Part shown: positions 18,569 to 27,071 of the stretch, piece by piece
Numbering within the stretch: the first letter of the stretch is position 1
Layout: each line of letters starts with the position of its first letter
Assembly (NCBI GenBank): GCA_024226335.1
Contig: JAAELY010000529.1
Coordinates: 1-64,000, forward strand
DNA length: 64,000 bases
Source of the DNA: a bacterium
GTDB lineage: Bacteria > Myxococcota_A > UBA9160 > SZUA-336
Direction: 5' to 3'
The notes under the pieces: model-generated
Told to the model about the DNA's origin: nothing
Databases searched by the model: none
What the model saw: only the letters and a program-made list of their open reading frames with translations
Translations under genes and position numbers: made by a program

Positions 18569-18582
18569 CTCCGCAACCGGAG
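18569..18582 (+). promoter_or_regulatory. Hairpin in the OmpA-VWA intergenic region
   Basis: CTCCG-CAAC-CGGAG forms a small stem between the OmpA lipoprotein stop and the VWA start. It competes with a longer pairing of AGGCGCT (18548-18554) and AGCGCCT (18581-18587). Mutually exclusive hairpins here could modulate read-through or stability within the operon. Evidence is structural only. Confidence 0.25.
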
Positions 18583-18609
18583 CGCCTCTAGCGCGAAGGG
18601 GCGTTGGGT

Positions 18610-19896
18610 ATGCGTACGAAGATTACACTGACCAGTTTGCTTTTCGCCCTGACGATTGTCGGGTGGACAGGCCCCACGCTCGGTGCAGGGGACGAGAATC
18701 TGGTGCGCGTGGTCGTCGAATCCCCGCGCCCGGGAGAGGTCGTGAAGTCCCGGACCGATATGGCTCCCCTGAACGGGATTGCCACGGCCGGAGAGCGCCC
18801 CAGCAATTTTGACGTGATGCTCGTGATCGACGTATCCGGTTCGACCAAATACCCCAGCGGGATCGACATCGATGGCGATGGCGAGATTGGCGAGACCAAG
18901 CGCGCGCTGGTGCGCGCACTTCCGGACACTGAGAATACCGATCCCGAAGATTCGATCCTCGCCGCCGAGGTCACCGCCGGGATGAGTTTGCTCGAGGGGC
19001 TCAATCCGGAGCGCGTCCGCGTGGGGATCGTCTCGTTTTCCGGCGAGATCGACCCGATCACACACAGGCGTCGCTCTGTCGATCAAAAGGACGCCCTTCT
19101 GGAGCAGCCGCTTACGGACGACTACGCGCGGCTGAATCAGGCGCTCGAAGCTGTGTTGTTGCGCGGTCCCCACGGGGGCACGAATATGGAGGCCGGTGTG
19201 AAACTGGCCCTGCGCGAATTGGCTGGCCTGTCCGGAGCGCAATCGCAGCCCCGCCCGCGAGCCAAGCGGGTAATCCTGTTCCTGACTGATGGCAAGCCAT
19301 CGCTGCCCTTTGGTCTGGCCAATCTGGAAGATCCCGAAGACACTGAAGCGGTCATCGCAGCCGCGCGGCTGGCGAAGGCGGCCGGCGTGACGATGAACGT
19401 CTACGGAATGGGTCCGCCAGCAATCGACTATCCGATTGCGGCGACCGAGATGGCTCGCGTCACCGGTGGGCTCTACACCCCGGTGCGCCGGCCGGGCGAT
19501 ATCGTGTCGCTGCTCACGGGCGTCTCCTTCGCCAATGTGGAAGCCGTCGTAGCGGTGAACCTGACGCTTCGGGAATCCTCGGGTCCCGACGACATCTGGT
19601 TGGCGCCGGACGGGTCTTTCCGTGGGTTTGTACCGGTTCGACTGGGCAAGAACCGCATCCGTGTTTCAGCGCTGGCGTCAGACGGTACGCGCGGATCGAC
19701 AGAGTTGGACATAGTTTTCAAGCATCAGGGCCTTACTGATGCCGAACGGCGTGCGGAACTCGAACGAATCCGCGAACGTAACCGGGAAATCCAGTTGCGA
19801 CTCGAACGCGAGCGGCAAGATACCTTCCGGAAACAGGAGCGTGAGCGCGCGCTGGAGATCGAAGTCGAAGACGACGACGAGGAGAGCCAACCTTGA
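18610..19896 (+). CDS. Secreted von Willebrand factor A protein with DxDxDG loop
   Basis: 428 residues from ATG 18610. A signal peptide (TKITLTSLLFALTIVGW...) is followed by a VWA domain (about 66-300) with an intact MIDAS: D74-V-S-G-S78, GGTNM and FLTDGKPS. Directly after the MIDAS strand is an inserted DIDGDGEIGE loop (from D86), the same calcium-loop style as the repeats of the neighbouring giant protein. After a beta region comes a highly charged Arg/Glu coiled-coil tail (about 375-428) ending in an acidic cluster. VWA proteins bind metal-dependently to protein ligands; here the likely site is periplasm or outer surface. Its stop overlaps the exbB start (TTGA), so the two are translationally coupled. 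Confidence 0.88.
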   Translation: MRTKITLTSLLFALTIVGWTGPTLGAGDENLVRVVVESPRPGEVVKSRTDMAPLNGIATAGERPSNFDVMLVIDVSGSTKYPSGIDIDGDGEIGETKRALVRALPDTENTDPEDSILAAEVTAGMSLLEGLNPERVRVGIVSFSGEIDPITHRRRSVDQKDALLEQPLTDDYARLNQALEAVLLRGPHGGTNMEAGVKLALRELAGLSGAQSQPRPRAKRVILFLTDGKPSLPFGLANLEDPEDTEAVIAAARLAKAAGVTMNVYGMGPPAIDYPIAATEMARVTGGLYTPVRRPGDIVSLLTGVSFANVEAVVAVNLTLRESSGPDDIWLAPDGSFRGFVPVRLGKNRIRVSALASDGTRGSTELDIVFKHQGLTDAERRAELERIRERNREIQLRLERERQDTFRKQERERALEIEVEDDDEESQP

Positions 19897-20741
19897 TCAA
19901 GTGGATCTCGGGGGCGCTGTTGGCAGTGTCCCTCATGACGTTCGCTGTCCCCGCCTACGCTCAGGAGGCCGGGAGCGCGACGGAGTCTGCCACGGAATCC
20001 GCGCCCGCGAGCCCGAGCGCTGTCGTGGTGGCTGCCCAGCGGGCTAGTTCGAGAGGTGCCGAAGAGGCCATCGACAAGGCGGCCGCGGCTCGCACGCTCA
20101 GGGACTACTACGACATGGGCGGCTGGATCATGCACTTCCTGGTGGCCCTCTCGATCATCAGCGGAGCGGTCATCCTCGAGCGGCTCTGGGGTCTCAGGCG
20201 AGGGTCCGTCATTCCCCGTCGTTTCCTGCAGAAGCTGCGCGATCACTCGCATCGCCGCGAAATGAAGCAGGTGCTCGAACTCTGTGCTTCTTCGGACAAC
20301 GCCATTGCACGGGTGCTTCGCTCCGGACTGCTGCACTTCGACCAGGGTCTGGCGAACATGGAAGACGCGGTCGAGACGTCCGGTCAGCACGAGGCGACCG
20401 TACTGCGTCGCAACCTTCCCCTGCTGGCGGCCCTGGGGAATATGGCCACGATGATGGGCTTGCTCGGAACGGTGCTCGGCATGATCGAGGCCTTCGAACT
20501 GATTGCCAAGACCGGAACGGGTGATGCGCGAGTCGTCGCCTCGGGAATCTTCCAGGCGCTGATTACCACCGCCGCTGGGCTGATGGTGGGTCTGTTCGCG
20601 ATCGGCTTTCACTCCTACTTGCGGCGCAAGGTAGAGGTCCTCGAAATCGATCTCGAGGAGAAGAGCTTTCGCATGCTCGAAGATCTCTGGGTCGGTCGTG
20701 AGCAAGGGCCGCGAAGCGACACGCCACCCGCGAAGGCCTGA
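19893..20741 (+). CDS. exbB: ExbB/TolQ/MotA-family proton channel subunit
   Basis: 282 residues. An N-terminal signal-like segment (MIKWISGALLAVSLMTFAVPAYA) and an Ala/Ser-rich periplasmic stretch precede three helices: TM1 about 76-98, TM2 about 175-200 (LAALGNMATMMGLLGTVLG) and TM3 about 217-241 (GIFQALITTAAGLMVGL). The TM2/TM3 motifs are those of the proton-conducting pentamer; the position held by a glutamate in E. coli ExbB TM3 appears as Q221. The signal-peptide-bearing layout is typical of ExbB rather than TolQ. It overlaps the VWA gene by 4 bp and is 2 bp from exbD. Confidence 0.92.
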   Translation: MIKWISGALLAVSLMTFAVPAYAQEAGSATESATESAPASPSAVVVAAQRASSRGAEEAIDKAAAARTLRDYYDMGGWIMHFLVALSIISGAVILERLWGLRRGSVIPRRFLQKLRDHSHRREMKQVLELCASSDNAIARVLRSGLLHFDQGLANMEDAVETSGQHEATVLRRNLPLLAALGNMATMMGLLGTVLGMIEAFELIAKTGTGDARVVASGIFQALITTAAGLMVGLFAIGFHSYLRRKVEVLEIDLEEKSFRMLEDLWVGREQGPRSDTPPAKA

Positions 20742-20743
20742 GC

Positions 20744-21145
20744 ATGGCGCGTCGCACCTCACAGGAGGACGAAGCCAGCCTCACCATGACGCCCTTGATC
20801 GACGTGGTGTTGTTGCTGCTGATCTTCTTCGTGGTCACGACCGTGTTCGTCGATCGCGAGATCGAGCTGCAACTGCCCGATTCGCAGTCTTCGAAGGTTC
20901 CCGATGAGAAGAAGAAGTTCACCGTCGAACTGGGCCGCGACGGCAGACTTGCGCTCAATGGCGAGACCATGACCGTTTTGAGGTTTGATCAGATGATCGA
21001 GGTCGAGGCCTCTGCGGACAATATCCGGTCTGTCGAGATCCGAGCTGACAAGATGACGGTCCACGGTCGCGTAGTCGAGGTGCTCGGCATCGTGAAGAAG
21101 CACGGCGTCGACAACGTGGGGATCGCGGTCAAACAGGCGACCTAG
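20744..21145 (+). CDS. exbD: ExbD/TolR-family protein
   Basis: 133 residues. A short cytoplasmic N terminus is followed by a single helix with the essential aspartate D20 (MTPLIDVVLLLLIFFVVTTV) and a periplasmic domain ending GVDNVGIAVK, the canonical ExbD/TolR layout. Together with ExbB it should use the proton gradient to drive a periplasmic partner. It ends only 6 bp from the convergent repeat-lipoprotein gene, so the two transcription units collide with no room for a terminator. Confidence 0.93.
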   Translation: MARRTSQEDEASLTMTPLIDVVLLLLIFFVVTTVFVDREIELQLPDSQSSKVPDEKKKFTVELGRDGRLALNGETMTVLRFDQMIEVEASADNIRSVEIRADKMTVHGRVVEVLGIVKKHGVDNVGIAVKQAT

Positions 21146-21151
21146 CCCGGA

Positions 21152-22540
21152 CTACTCAACCAGATCGGGATCGTCGATGTCTTTTCGCACCAGCTTGCCC
21201 TTCTTGTAGTGCGAGGTGACGTCGACGCGCCCATCGTGGTTCATGTCCTCTTCCTTGCGTGCGAGGACGATCTTGGCCGCATCTCGGCCTTCGTAGTGTT
21301 CCCAGATGTCGGTCTTGCCGTCTCCATTGGTATCGCGTTCGTTGCGAACCGGAATTCCGTCGTCCCCGAAGAAGGTGCTGGAGTCCATCTGGCCGTTGTG
21401 GTTAGAGTCTTCCAGTTCGACGACACGGCGCTTGCCCTCGTAGTTGACGCGGCGGTCGACTCTCCCATCGCCGTTGGTATCGTGCTCTTCGTAGGTGAGC
21501 GTGCCGTCCTCGTAGACGTAGAAGCCATCGCGCTTGCCGTCGTAATCACGGTCCACTTCGACCCGAGTGCCTTTGCCGTTCTGGTAGACGATCCAGCGAT
21601 CCGGAAGCCCGTCGCCGTTTGAGTCTTCCTGACGCGCCTTCACCTGGCCATCGGATTGATAGGACGTATGAGCATCGAGGATGCCGTCGTAGTCGGTGTC
21701 CTCGGCGCGGGTGAGAATGGTTCCGTCTTTCGCGTCGATCACGATTTCGAGTTCGGGCCGGCCGTCGCGATCCGCATCGAGTGTCTTGATGAGCCGCTCT
21801 TGCCGGCCTTCCTTGCGAACTGATTTGTCGAAGATCGAATCCGGAATCTTGCGCTCACAAGGCGGTTCCGGAGAAGCCATCGTGTCGGTGGAAACTCCGG
21901 TGGAGTCGCATTCATCAACCTGATCGCGGACCGTGTTTACTTCTTCCTGCTTCGAGATCGCCGCCAGCAATTGCTCCTGACGCCTCAGCTCAGCTTCAAT
22001 TTCAGATTCCAGCGCTTCCTGGCGCTCGAGTTCTTCTTCGATCTCGCGCTCCATCGCCTGGTCGGCGTTTTCGTTGCGCCGCCTCCCGGTGGGGCCCGGG
22101 TTGCCGCGACCCGAATCGAAGGGCACGTCGCCGGTCACGAAGCCGTAGACTCCAAACAGCGCCGCCCCGATCGCCGCGCCGTAAACGCTGCCGATCTGGC
22201 CCCCGACTACCGTGCCGATGATCATGGCCTCGACGCCCGCTTCTGCGCGGCGTCTGACCTGGACGCCCGGACCGCGCTGCGATTGTCTGTCGCCAGTCGC
22301 CGATTCCTGGCCAGCGTCGACATCGTGGGTTTCATCGCTGGCTTCGGCAGTAGTGACGGCGACCGCTGCATCTGGAGTCGGTTCTTGCGCATCCGGTGCC
22401 GGTGCCTCGGCGCTCGGTTCGGAATGGACGGGTCCGCTCACGGGCCGCCGTGCGGTGCATGCAACGCTGGTCGACACAGCGGCAATCAGCAAGATCGCCA
22501 GCGCGCGACTCGACGGCGATGCGGATCGAGATGGATTCAT
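21152..22540 (-). CDS. Lipoprotein with glycine zipper, coiled coil and DxDxDG repeats
   Basis: 462 residues from ATG 22540 (GGGAGA upstream). Order: lipoprotein signal (lipobox TSVAC, C28), a Pro/Ala/Glu linker, a glycine-zipper hydrophobic segment (IIGTVVGGQIGSVYGAAIGA), a Glu/Arg/Gln coiled coil about 190-230, then eight repeats of about 24 residues (255-462; for example DTNGDGRVDRRVNYEGKRRV), each with an EF-loop-like D-x-N/D-x-D-G-x-x-D and a short beta pair. The repeats are of the same type as in the giant protein upstream, suggesting these are partners or paralogues. Outer-membrane anchoring is inferred. No known function. Confidence 0.8.
   Translation of the reverse strand: MNPSRSASPSSRALAILLIAAVSTSVACTARRPVSGPVHSEPSAEAPAPDAQEPTPDAAVAVTTAEASDETHDVDAGQESATGDRQSQRGPGVQVRRRAEAGVEAMIIGTVVGGQIGSVYGAAIGAALFGVYGFVTGDVPFDSGRGNPGPTGRRRNENADQAMEREIEEELERQEALESEIEAELRRQEQLLAAISKQEEVNTVRDQVDECDSTGVSTDTMASPEPPCERKIPDSIFDKSVRKEGRQERLIKTLDADRDGRPELEIVIDAKDGTILTRAEDTDYDGILDAHTSYQSDGQVKARQEDSNGDGLPDRWIVYQNGKGTRVEVDRDYDGKRDGFYVYEDGTLTYEEHDTNGDGRVDRRVNYEGKRRVVELEDSNHNGQMDSSTFFGDDGIPVRNERDTNGDGKTDIWEHYEGRDAAKIVLARKEEDMNHDGRVDVTSHYKKGKLVRKDIDDPDLVE
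21155..21778 (-). repeat. Eight DxDxDG coding repeats of the lipoprotein
   Basis: The C-terminal 208 codons are eight degenerate units of about 24 residues. Each carries D-x-[DN]-x-[DN]-G-x-x-D followed by an aromatic-rich strand and a Gly-Lys turn. Similarity is at protein level; the DNA copies have diverged, so this is not a young minisatellite. Confidence 0.8.
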
Positions 22541-22560
22541 CGGTGTCTCCCGGACCACGC

Positions 22561-22578
22561 GAGTGCATGGTAGCACTC
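22561..22578 (-). promoter_or_regulatory. Hairpin between giant-repeat and lipoprotein genes
   Basis: GAGTGC-ATGGTA-GCACTC is a perfect 6-bp stem in the 91-bp gap upstream of the lipoprotein gene. It could be a processing site, an attenuator, or a weak terminator that sets the ratio of the two repeat proteins. No U-tract follows on the minus strand. Confidence 0.3.
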
Positions 22579-22631
22579 CTGTCCACCCAAAGGATATGCA
22601 GTGTAGGGGGAGTCTGTAGGGTCGAATGAAT

Positions 22632-25600
22632 TCACAGGTTCTTCCAGAAATTGCTGAACGCACCGCATTTGATGCGTGCGAAACCATCTTTCGAAGGCGG
22701 GCTGCGATCCCCGTTCAGTTCGATGGCCGTTTCCGTACTCAGATCGAATCGCGCATCGAGAGACCCATCGAAGTCCGAGTCTTCATCCTGGGTTCGGGCG
22801 GTTCCGTTCACGTAACTAACCCACACATCGGGCTTGTGATCGGCATTGGTGTCGGCGTCGAATCGAGTCTGCACACCTTCACTGAATACCTGTCGGCGAT
22901 CTGCGTAGCCGTCCTTCGTCGTGTCTTCGAGGCTGATCTGTGCAATGCCCGAGACGAAGCTCGTGCTCGTGCGGGGTGTGCACCGGAAGATCGGGTTGCC
23001 GTCTGTTTCGAAGCGAGTCAGGCGGTCGGGGCGTTTGTTGCAATTGGTGTCTTCTTCCTGCACCAGGATTTCACCGGAATCGCCAAAGTGGAAGACCATG
23101 TTCGGCGTTTTGCAGCGTCCGCGTGCCTCGGCCTGAATCACCTTGCGCTCACCTTCGTAGAATTCCCAGACATCGACGATCTTGTTTGCATTCGTGTCGA
23201 CTTCGCGGCGCGTAACTTCGGTGCCCTCGAGAAAACTCCAGGTGTCGAACTTGCAGTCTGAATCGGAGTCCACAATGTCCTGCTTGAGAGCGCCTTTCGA
23301 GTCGAAAACCTGTCGGTGGTCAAAGCAGCCGTTGCCGTTCGAGTCCTCTACCACGTCGGTCAGCACTCCGGCTGCGAAACGCGTGACTCGGTTCGGCTTG
23401 CCGTCACCTTCTGGATCCTCGATCTGCTCGGAGGGGCGGCCTTTGCCGTCGAACTTGACGATCAGGTCGACTTTCTCGTCGTGGTCGGTGTCTTCGCGCT
23501 TGCGCGTCACGCTTCCGTTCGCAGCCAGATCGAGCCACTGGTCCACTTTGCCATCGCCGTTCGTGTCGAGTTCCTGTCCTGTCTCCGTGCCTCCAGACAT
23601 CAGGACTCGAGCTTCGAAGCTGCCGTCGAAATCCGCGTCCTTCTCCACGCGGTAGGGTTCGGACTCACCGGGTTTGAAGTGCGACACGATATCGATCTTC
23701 TCATCGCCGTTCGTGTCGTTCTCGATGCGAGTGCGTTTTCCGGCCAGGAAGAAGGTCGAGGTCTCGAAGCGTCCATCGCTATCGAGATCGGCCTTTTGAC
23801 TGGCGACCAGGTCGTTCTCGAAGATTGAGATCGCGTCGACTGTGCCGTCGTGATTCGTATCTTCTTCCTGGCGTTGACGCTTCCCGCCCGCCATCAAGAG
23901 CATGGTGTCGAAGACGCCGCTGAAGTTCGTGTCGGTCTCGATGCGTTTCGCCTCGCCGCCTTTGTAGTGCGCAAGCATGTCGTTCTTGCCGTCGAAGTCC
24001 CGGTCCTCGAGTTGTTGCGTCTGCACGCCGGCCTCATACTTCTTGACCACGTCCGCTGTGCCGTCGGAATTCGTATCGAGTTTTTCCTCGCGGGGCTTCC
24101 CGCCGGCGTCAAAAACCGACCACTGATCCGTCTTGCCATCCCCTTTGGTGTCGCGCTCCTGACGGACGAGCTTCGCGCCTTCGAAAAAGCTGATCGTCTC
24201 GGGATGGCCATCCTCGTCTTCGTCGCGCTCTTCCTTGACGCGAATCTCACCGGTCGCGTCGTACTCGACCCGGCCCTGTACAAGTCCGTCTCCGTCGGGA
24301 TCGAGCTCGACGACGCTGCGCTTTCCGTTCAAGTACGTGGTCGTAGCCTCGAAGACGCCGTTGAAGTCATCGTCACTGCGATCGCTGACGATCTCGCCCT
24401 TGTCGTTGTACTTGGCTGTGTAATCCGTCTTGCCGTCGTGATTGCGGTCTTCAGTCACGCCTGTGGCGACTTCACCCGCTAGCGTAGCCACCGAATCGGG
24501 TTTGCCGTCGAAGTCAGTGTCCCTTTCCAGTGACGTGCGTTTTCCGTCCTCGAAGCTGGTCCAGGAGTCGACGCGACCATCGGAGTTCGTGTCCTCCAGA
24601 ACACGCGTCGGTCGACCTTCTGGGTCAAGTGTCGCGTAGGTGTCGGGTTTGCCGTCACCCGTGGTGTCTCTTTCCTGTTTCTCCAGCACGCCCTTGTGGT
24701 AGAAGTTCCAGAGTTCGACGCGTCCGTCGAAATCGGCATCGCTTTCCTGCTGGCTCGTAACTCCATCCTTCAGTACTTCGACGAAGTCGACGTTGCCATC
24801 GGCGTTCCGATCCTGCTCCCTGCGCGCGGGTTTGCCGTCCTTCATGCGCAGCCTCAGATCGAATCGGGTATCGCCGGTCGTGTCTTCGCGCTGCTCTAGC
24901 AGGGTTTCTCCGTCGAAGTCGTACTGCGCGTCGACCTTTCCGTTGAAGTCGCGATCCTCTTCCTGGCTCACCCGGACACCTTTCAGGTATCCGATCCAGG
25001 TATCTACTGCGCCGTCCTTGTTCGTGTCGAGCTCGTGCTTCTTGATCGCTCCGTCGTCGAAGGTTCGAATACTCTCGACCTTTCCATCGCCGTCCATGTC
25101 TCGTGTCTCGCGCGCGATGATGTCGTTCTCGTAGAAACGCTCGGTATCGACATTGCCGTCGGCGTTCCCATCGACTTCTTCGCGAATGCGGACTTCGTTC
25201 GCGTCGTAGTGCACGATGATCTCGGTCTTGCCGTCGCCGTCGGCGTCTCGCTCCTGACGCAATCGTTTTCCCATATTGAAGAACAGGGTCGTTTCACGGC
25301 GGCCGTCGTGATCGGTGTCGATTTCCTCGCGCTCGATCCGCTCGTCCTTGAATCGGGAAATGCGGTCGAATTTCCCGTCGGCGTTGCTGTCGGTTTCCGT
25401 TCTCACCTTCACGGCGGCCTCGTAGACGATGCGCGTGTCGATGCGTCCGTTGCGACTCGTATCGAGTTCCTCGAGTTCCTTCTTCTGGTCAGCGCCGATC
25501 GTTGCGCGGCTCTCGACTCGCCCGTCCTCGTCCTCGTCGATCAGGATCTGATGAAGCCTGTCGTCGACGTATAAACGGGTCTCGTTGGGCTTGCCGTTCC

Positions 25601-26030
25601 CGTCGGGATCTCTTTCGAGCTTGACCCGCCGACCCGATTTAAAGAACAGCACCGTGTCCTGCTGGCGGTCGCCGCTCGTATCTTCTCGCTGAACGCTCGG
25701 CTTTCCGTTCTCGTCGAGCTCGATCCAGAGATCGATCTTTCGGTTGAAATCGCGATCTTCCTCCTGGCGCACGAGTTTCTTGTTCTCGAAGAACTGCCAG
25801 AGGTCGATCTCGTGGTCGAAGTTCGTGTCCTTCTCGATGCGCACGACCGCTCCGTCGACGAGATGTTCCCACTGGTCGACGTACTTGTCCTTGTTCGTGT
25901 CGCGTTCGATCCGCATGAGCAACTCGTTGTCATCGTAGAGATGCGAGATGGGACGTGCGTCCTGCGCTGCGCTGATTCCGGCGTATACGAGCGCCGCTCC
26001 CACGAAGACGAGGAATCGAAACGAGTTCAT
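22632..26030 (-). CDS. Giant secreted protein of ~42 DxDxDG calcium-loop repeats
   Basis: 1132 residues. A signal peptide (FRFLVFVGAALVYAGISA) is followed from residue 44 almost to the end by about 42 tandem units of about 24 residues. Each has an EF-loop-like D-x-[DN]-x-[DN]-G-x-x-D, a W/F-containing strand, a turn (DGK, ENK, NGK) and a charged strand (RxExD). There is no catalytic domain, lipobox or LPxTG. Cysteines are confined to the last ~200 residues (NGCFD, SDCKFD, GRCKTP, DTNCNK, FRCTP, IKCGAF), suggesting a disulfide-locked C-terminal cap. The likely fold is a calcium-stabilised beta solenoid or fibre in the periplasm or on the surface. It is 21 bp downstream of the TonB-like gene and 91 bp upstream of the lipoprotein gene, in one operon. 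Confidence 0.85.
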   Translation of the reverse strand: MNSFRFLVFVGAALVYAGISAAQDARPISHLYDDNELLMRIERDTNKDKYVDQWEHLVDGAVVRIEKDTNFDHEIDLWQFFENKKLVRQEEDRDFNRKIDLWIELDENGKPSVQREDTSGDRQQDTVLFFKSGRRVKLERDPDGNGKPNETRLYVDDRLHQILIDEDEDGRVESRATIGADQKKELEELDTSRNGRIDTRIVYEAAVKVRTETDSNADGKFDRISRFKDERIEREEIDTDHDGRRETTLFFNMGKRLRQERDADGDGKTEIIVHYDANEVRIREEVDGNADGNVDTERFYENDIIARETRDMDGDGKVESIRTFDDGAIKKHELDTNKDGAVDTWIGYLKGVRVSQEEDRDFNGKVDAQYDFDGETLLEQREDTTGDTRFDLRLRMKDGKPARREQDRNADGNVDFVEVLKDGVTSQQESDADFDGRVELWNFYHKGVLEKQERDTTGDGKPDTYATLDPEGRPTRVLEDTNSDGRVDSWTSFEDGKRTSLERDTDFDGKPDSVATLAGEVATGVTEDRNHDGKTDYTAKYNDKGEIVSDRSDDDFNGVFEATTTYLNGKRSVVELDPDGDGLVQGRVEYDATGEIRVKEERDEDEDGHPETISFFEGAKLVRQERDTKGDGKTDQWSVFDAGGKPREEKLDTNSDGTADVVKKYEAGVQTQQLEDRDFDGKNDMLAHYKGGEAKRIETDTNFSGVFDTMLLMAGGKRQRQEEDTNHDGTVDAISIFENDLVASQKADLDSDGRFETSTFFLAGKRTRIENDTNGDEKIDIVSHFKPGESEPYRVEKDADFDGSFEARVLMSGGTETGQELDTNGDGKVDQWLDLAANGSVTRKREDTDHDEKVDLIVKFDGKGRPSEQIEDPEGDGKPNRVTRFAAGVLTDVVEDSNGNGCFDHRQVFDSKGALKQDIVDSDSDCKFDTWSFLEGTEVTRREVDTNANKIVDVWEFYEGERKVIQAEARGRCKTPNMVFHFGDSGEILVQEEDTNCNKRPDRLTRFETDGNPIFRCTPRTSTSFVSGIAQISLEDTTKDGYADRRQVFSEGVQTRFDADTNADHKPDVWVSYVNGTARTQDEDSDFDGSLDARFDLSTETAIELNGDRSPPSKDGFARIKCGAFSNFWKNL
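22710..25901 (-). repeat. Tandem coding repeats, about 42 units of ~72 bp
   Basis: The units average 24 codons (range about 23-26) and share a D-x-[DN]-x-[DN]-G-x-x-D core. At DNA level they recur as GTCG/GACG-rich segments but with heavy third-position drift. Two units near the C-terminal end (around residues 940-1010) have lost the acidic loop, which is where the cysteines occur. Confidence 0.85.
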
Positions 26031-26051
26031 CGAAAGGCAACCACCGTGGAA

Positions 26052-27071
26052 TTACTTGGAAGTGAAGTTGGCGGAGATGTTCTTGTTGATGATGTAGTGG
26101 ATCGACTTGGGGGGAGGAGGGAAGGGACTGGCTCGGCGGAAGGCCGCGAGGCAGGTCTCTCCTAGAACGTCATTGCTGGCGGAAGAGACCGAAACGCTAT
26201 GCGCGGAACCGCCGCGGTCGATGCGGAAACGCAGCTTTACCCTGCCGCCTGTCGAATCCTCCCAGCGGGCGTAGACGCGGCGTTCGATCTCCTTGAGGTA
26301 CTGCACGCAGATCGGGTCATTCCTGCAGTCCTTCTCTTCACCGGAGAGCACACCGCGATCGCCGTCTCCCTTCAGGAAGCGGTCCGACGTGCCCGACTCG
26401 ATATCCGCGACTTCGGCGCCTTCGACATCACCGGCAACGGCGTTGTTGGAGATCACGCCGCGGGTCAATGTGGGCGCCGTCACGCTCGCAGCCTTGGCGG
26501 TGACGGTCGGACTCGCCGCTTTGAGCCTGCGCGGGCCGGCCGTGGGTTTGGCGGCCTGGATCTGGGTGATCGATTTCGGCTGCGATATTTGCACCGGTTG
26601 CGGGACGGCCTCGCGCTCGGAGAACACGCTCACGTTCTTGGTAACGACCTGCTTGTGCTCGATCTGCTTGGGCGCTTCGGTCAGTTTTATGGGTTCAACT
26701 TCGACCCGCTTGACCTGATCGAGCACGGGCACCGGTTTTACTTTGGTGATTTCTCTTTGGACGAGCTGCTTGTGCAATTGCACGGACGCGTCGAGTACGC
26801 GCTGTTGGAGCACCTTCCGGCGCAACTTTGGAGGCTCGGGTTTCTTCTCCTCGAGCATCTTCACGACGACCGTCTCTTCCTTCTCGATCACTACGCCGAC
26901 GATCATGTCCCAGAAAAGCAGCAGGAGGATCCCGTGGATCAGTAGCGAGATCAGCATCAAGGTACGACGGGCCGTCGTACCCTTCTCCCGCGCGAGCGGG
27001 TCGTAGCGGGGGAGCGTCGCGGCGAACTCCGCCGTGATCTCCGAACCGTGGATCGCACCTTGATCGACCAT
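26052..27071 (-). CDS. TonB/TolA-like energy transducer
   Basis: 339 residues from ATG 27071. A 36-residue cytoplasmic tail precedes a single helix with the TonB S-x3-H motif (ISLLIHGILLLLFW; S42, H46) that contacts ExbB/ExbD. Residues 65-250 are a Lys/Pro/Val/Gln-rich periplasmic spacer. The C-terminal domain has the TonB pattern: CVQYLKEIERRVYARW, GRVKLRFRIDRGGSAHSVSV and FRRASPFPPPPKS. It is the likely mechanical link between the ExbBD motor and an outer partner. It heads the minus operon with the two repeat proteins; no TonB-dependent receptor is encoded in the window. Confidence 0.88.
   Translation of the reverse strand: MVDQGAIHGSEITAEFAATLPRYDPLAREKGTTARRTLMLISLLIHGILLLLFWDMIVGVVIEKEETVVVKMLEEKKPEPPKLRRKVLQQRVLDASVQLHKQLVQREITKVKPVPVLDQVKRVEVEPIKLTEAPKQIEHKQVVTKNVSVFSEREAVPQPVQISQPKSITQIQAAKPTAGPRRLKAASPTVTAKAASVTAPTLTRGVISNNAVAGDVEGAEVADIESGTSDRFLKGDGDRGVLSGEEKDCRNDPICVQYLKEIERRVYARWEDSTGGRVKLRFRIDRGGSAHSVSVSSASNDVLGETCLAAFRRASPFPPPPKSIHYIINKNISANFTSK

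Noticed and set aside
22710-25901. Possible CRISPR or minisatellite array because of the regular ~72-bp period.
   Set aside because: It is a continuous open frame with protein-level, not DNA-level, conservation and no unique spacers.
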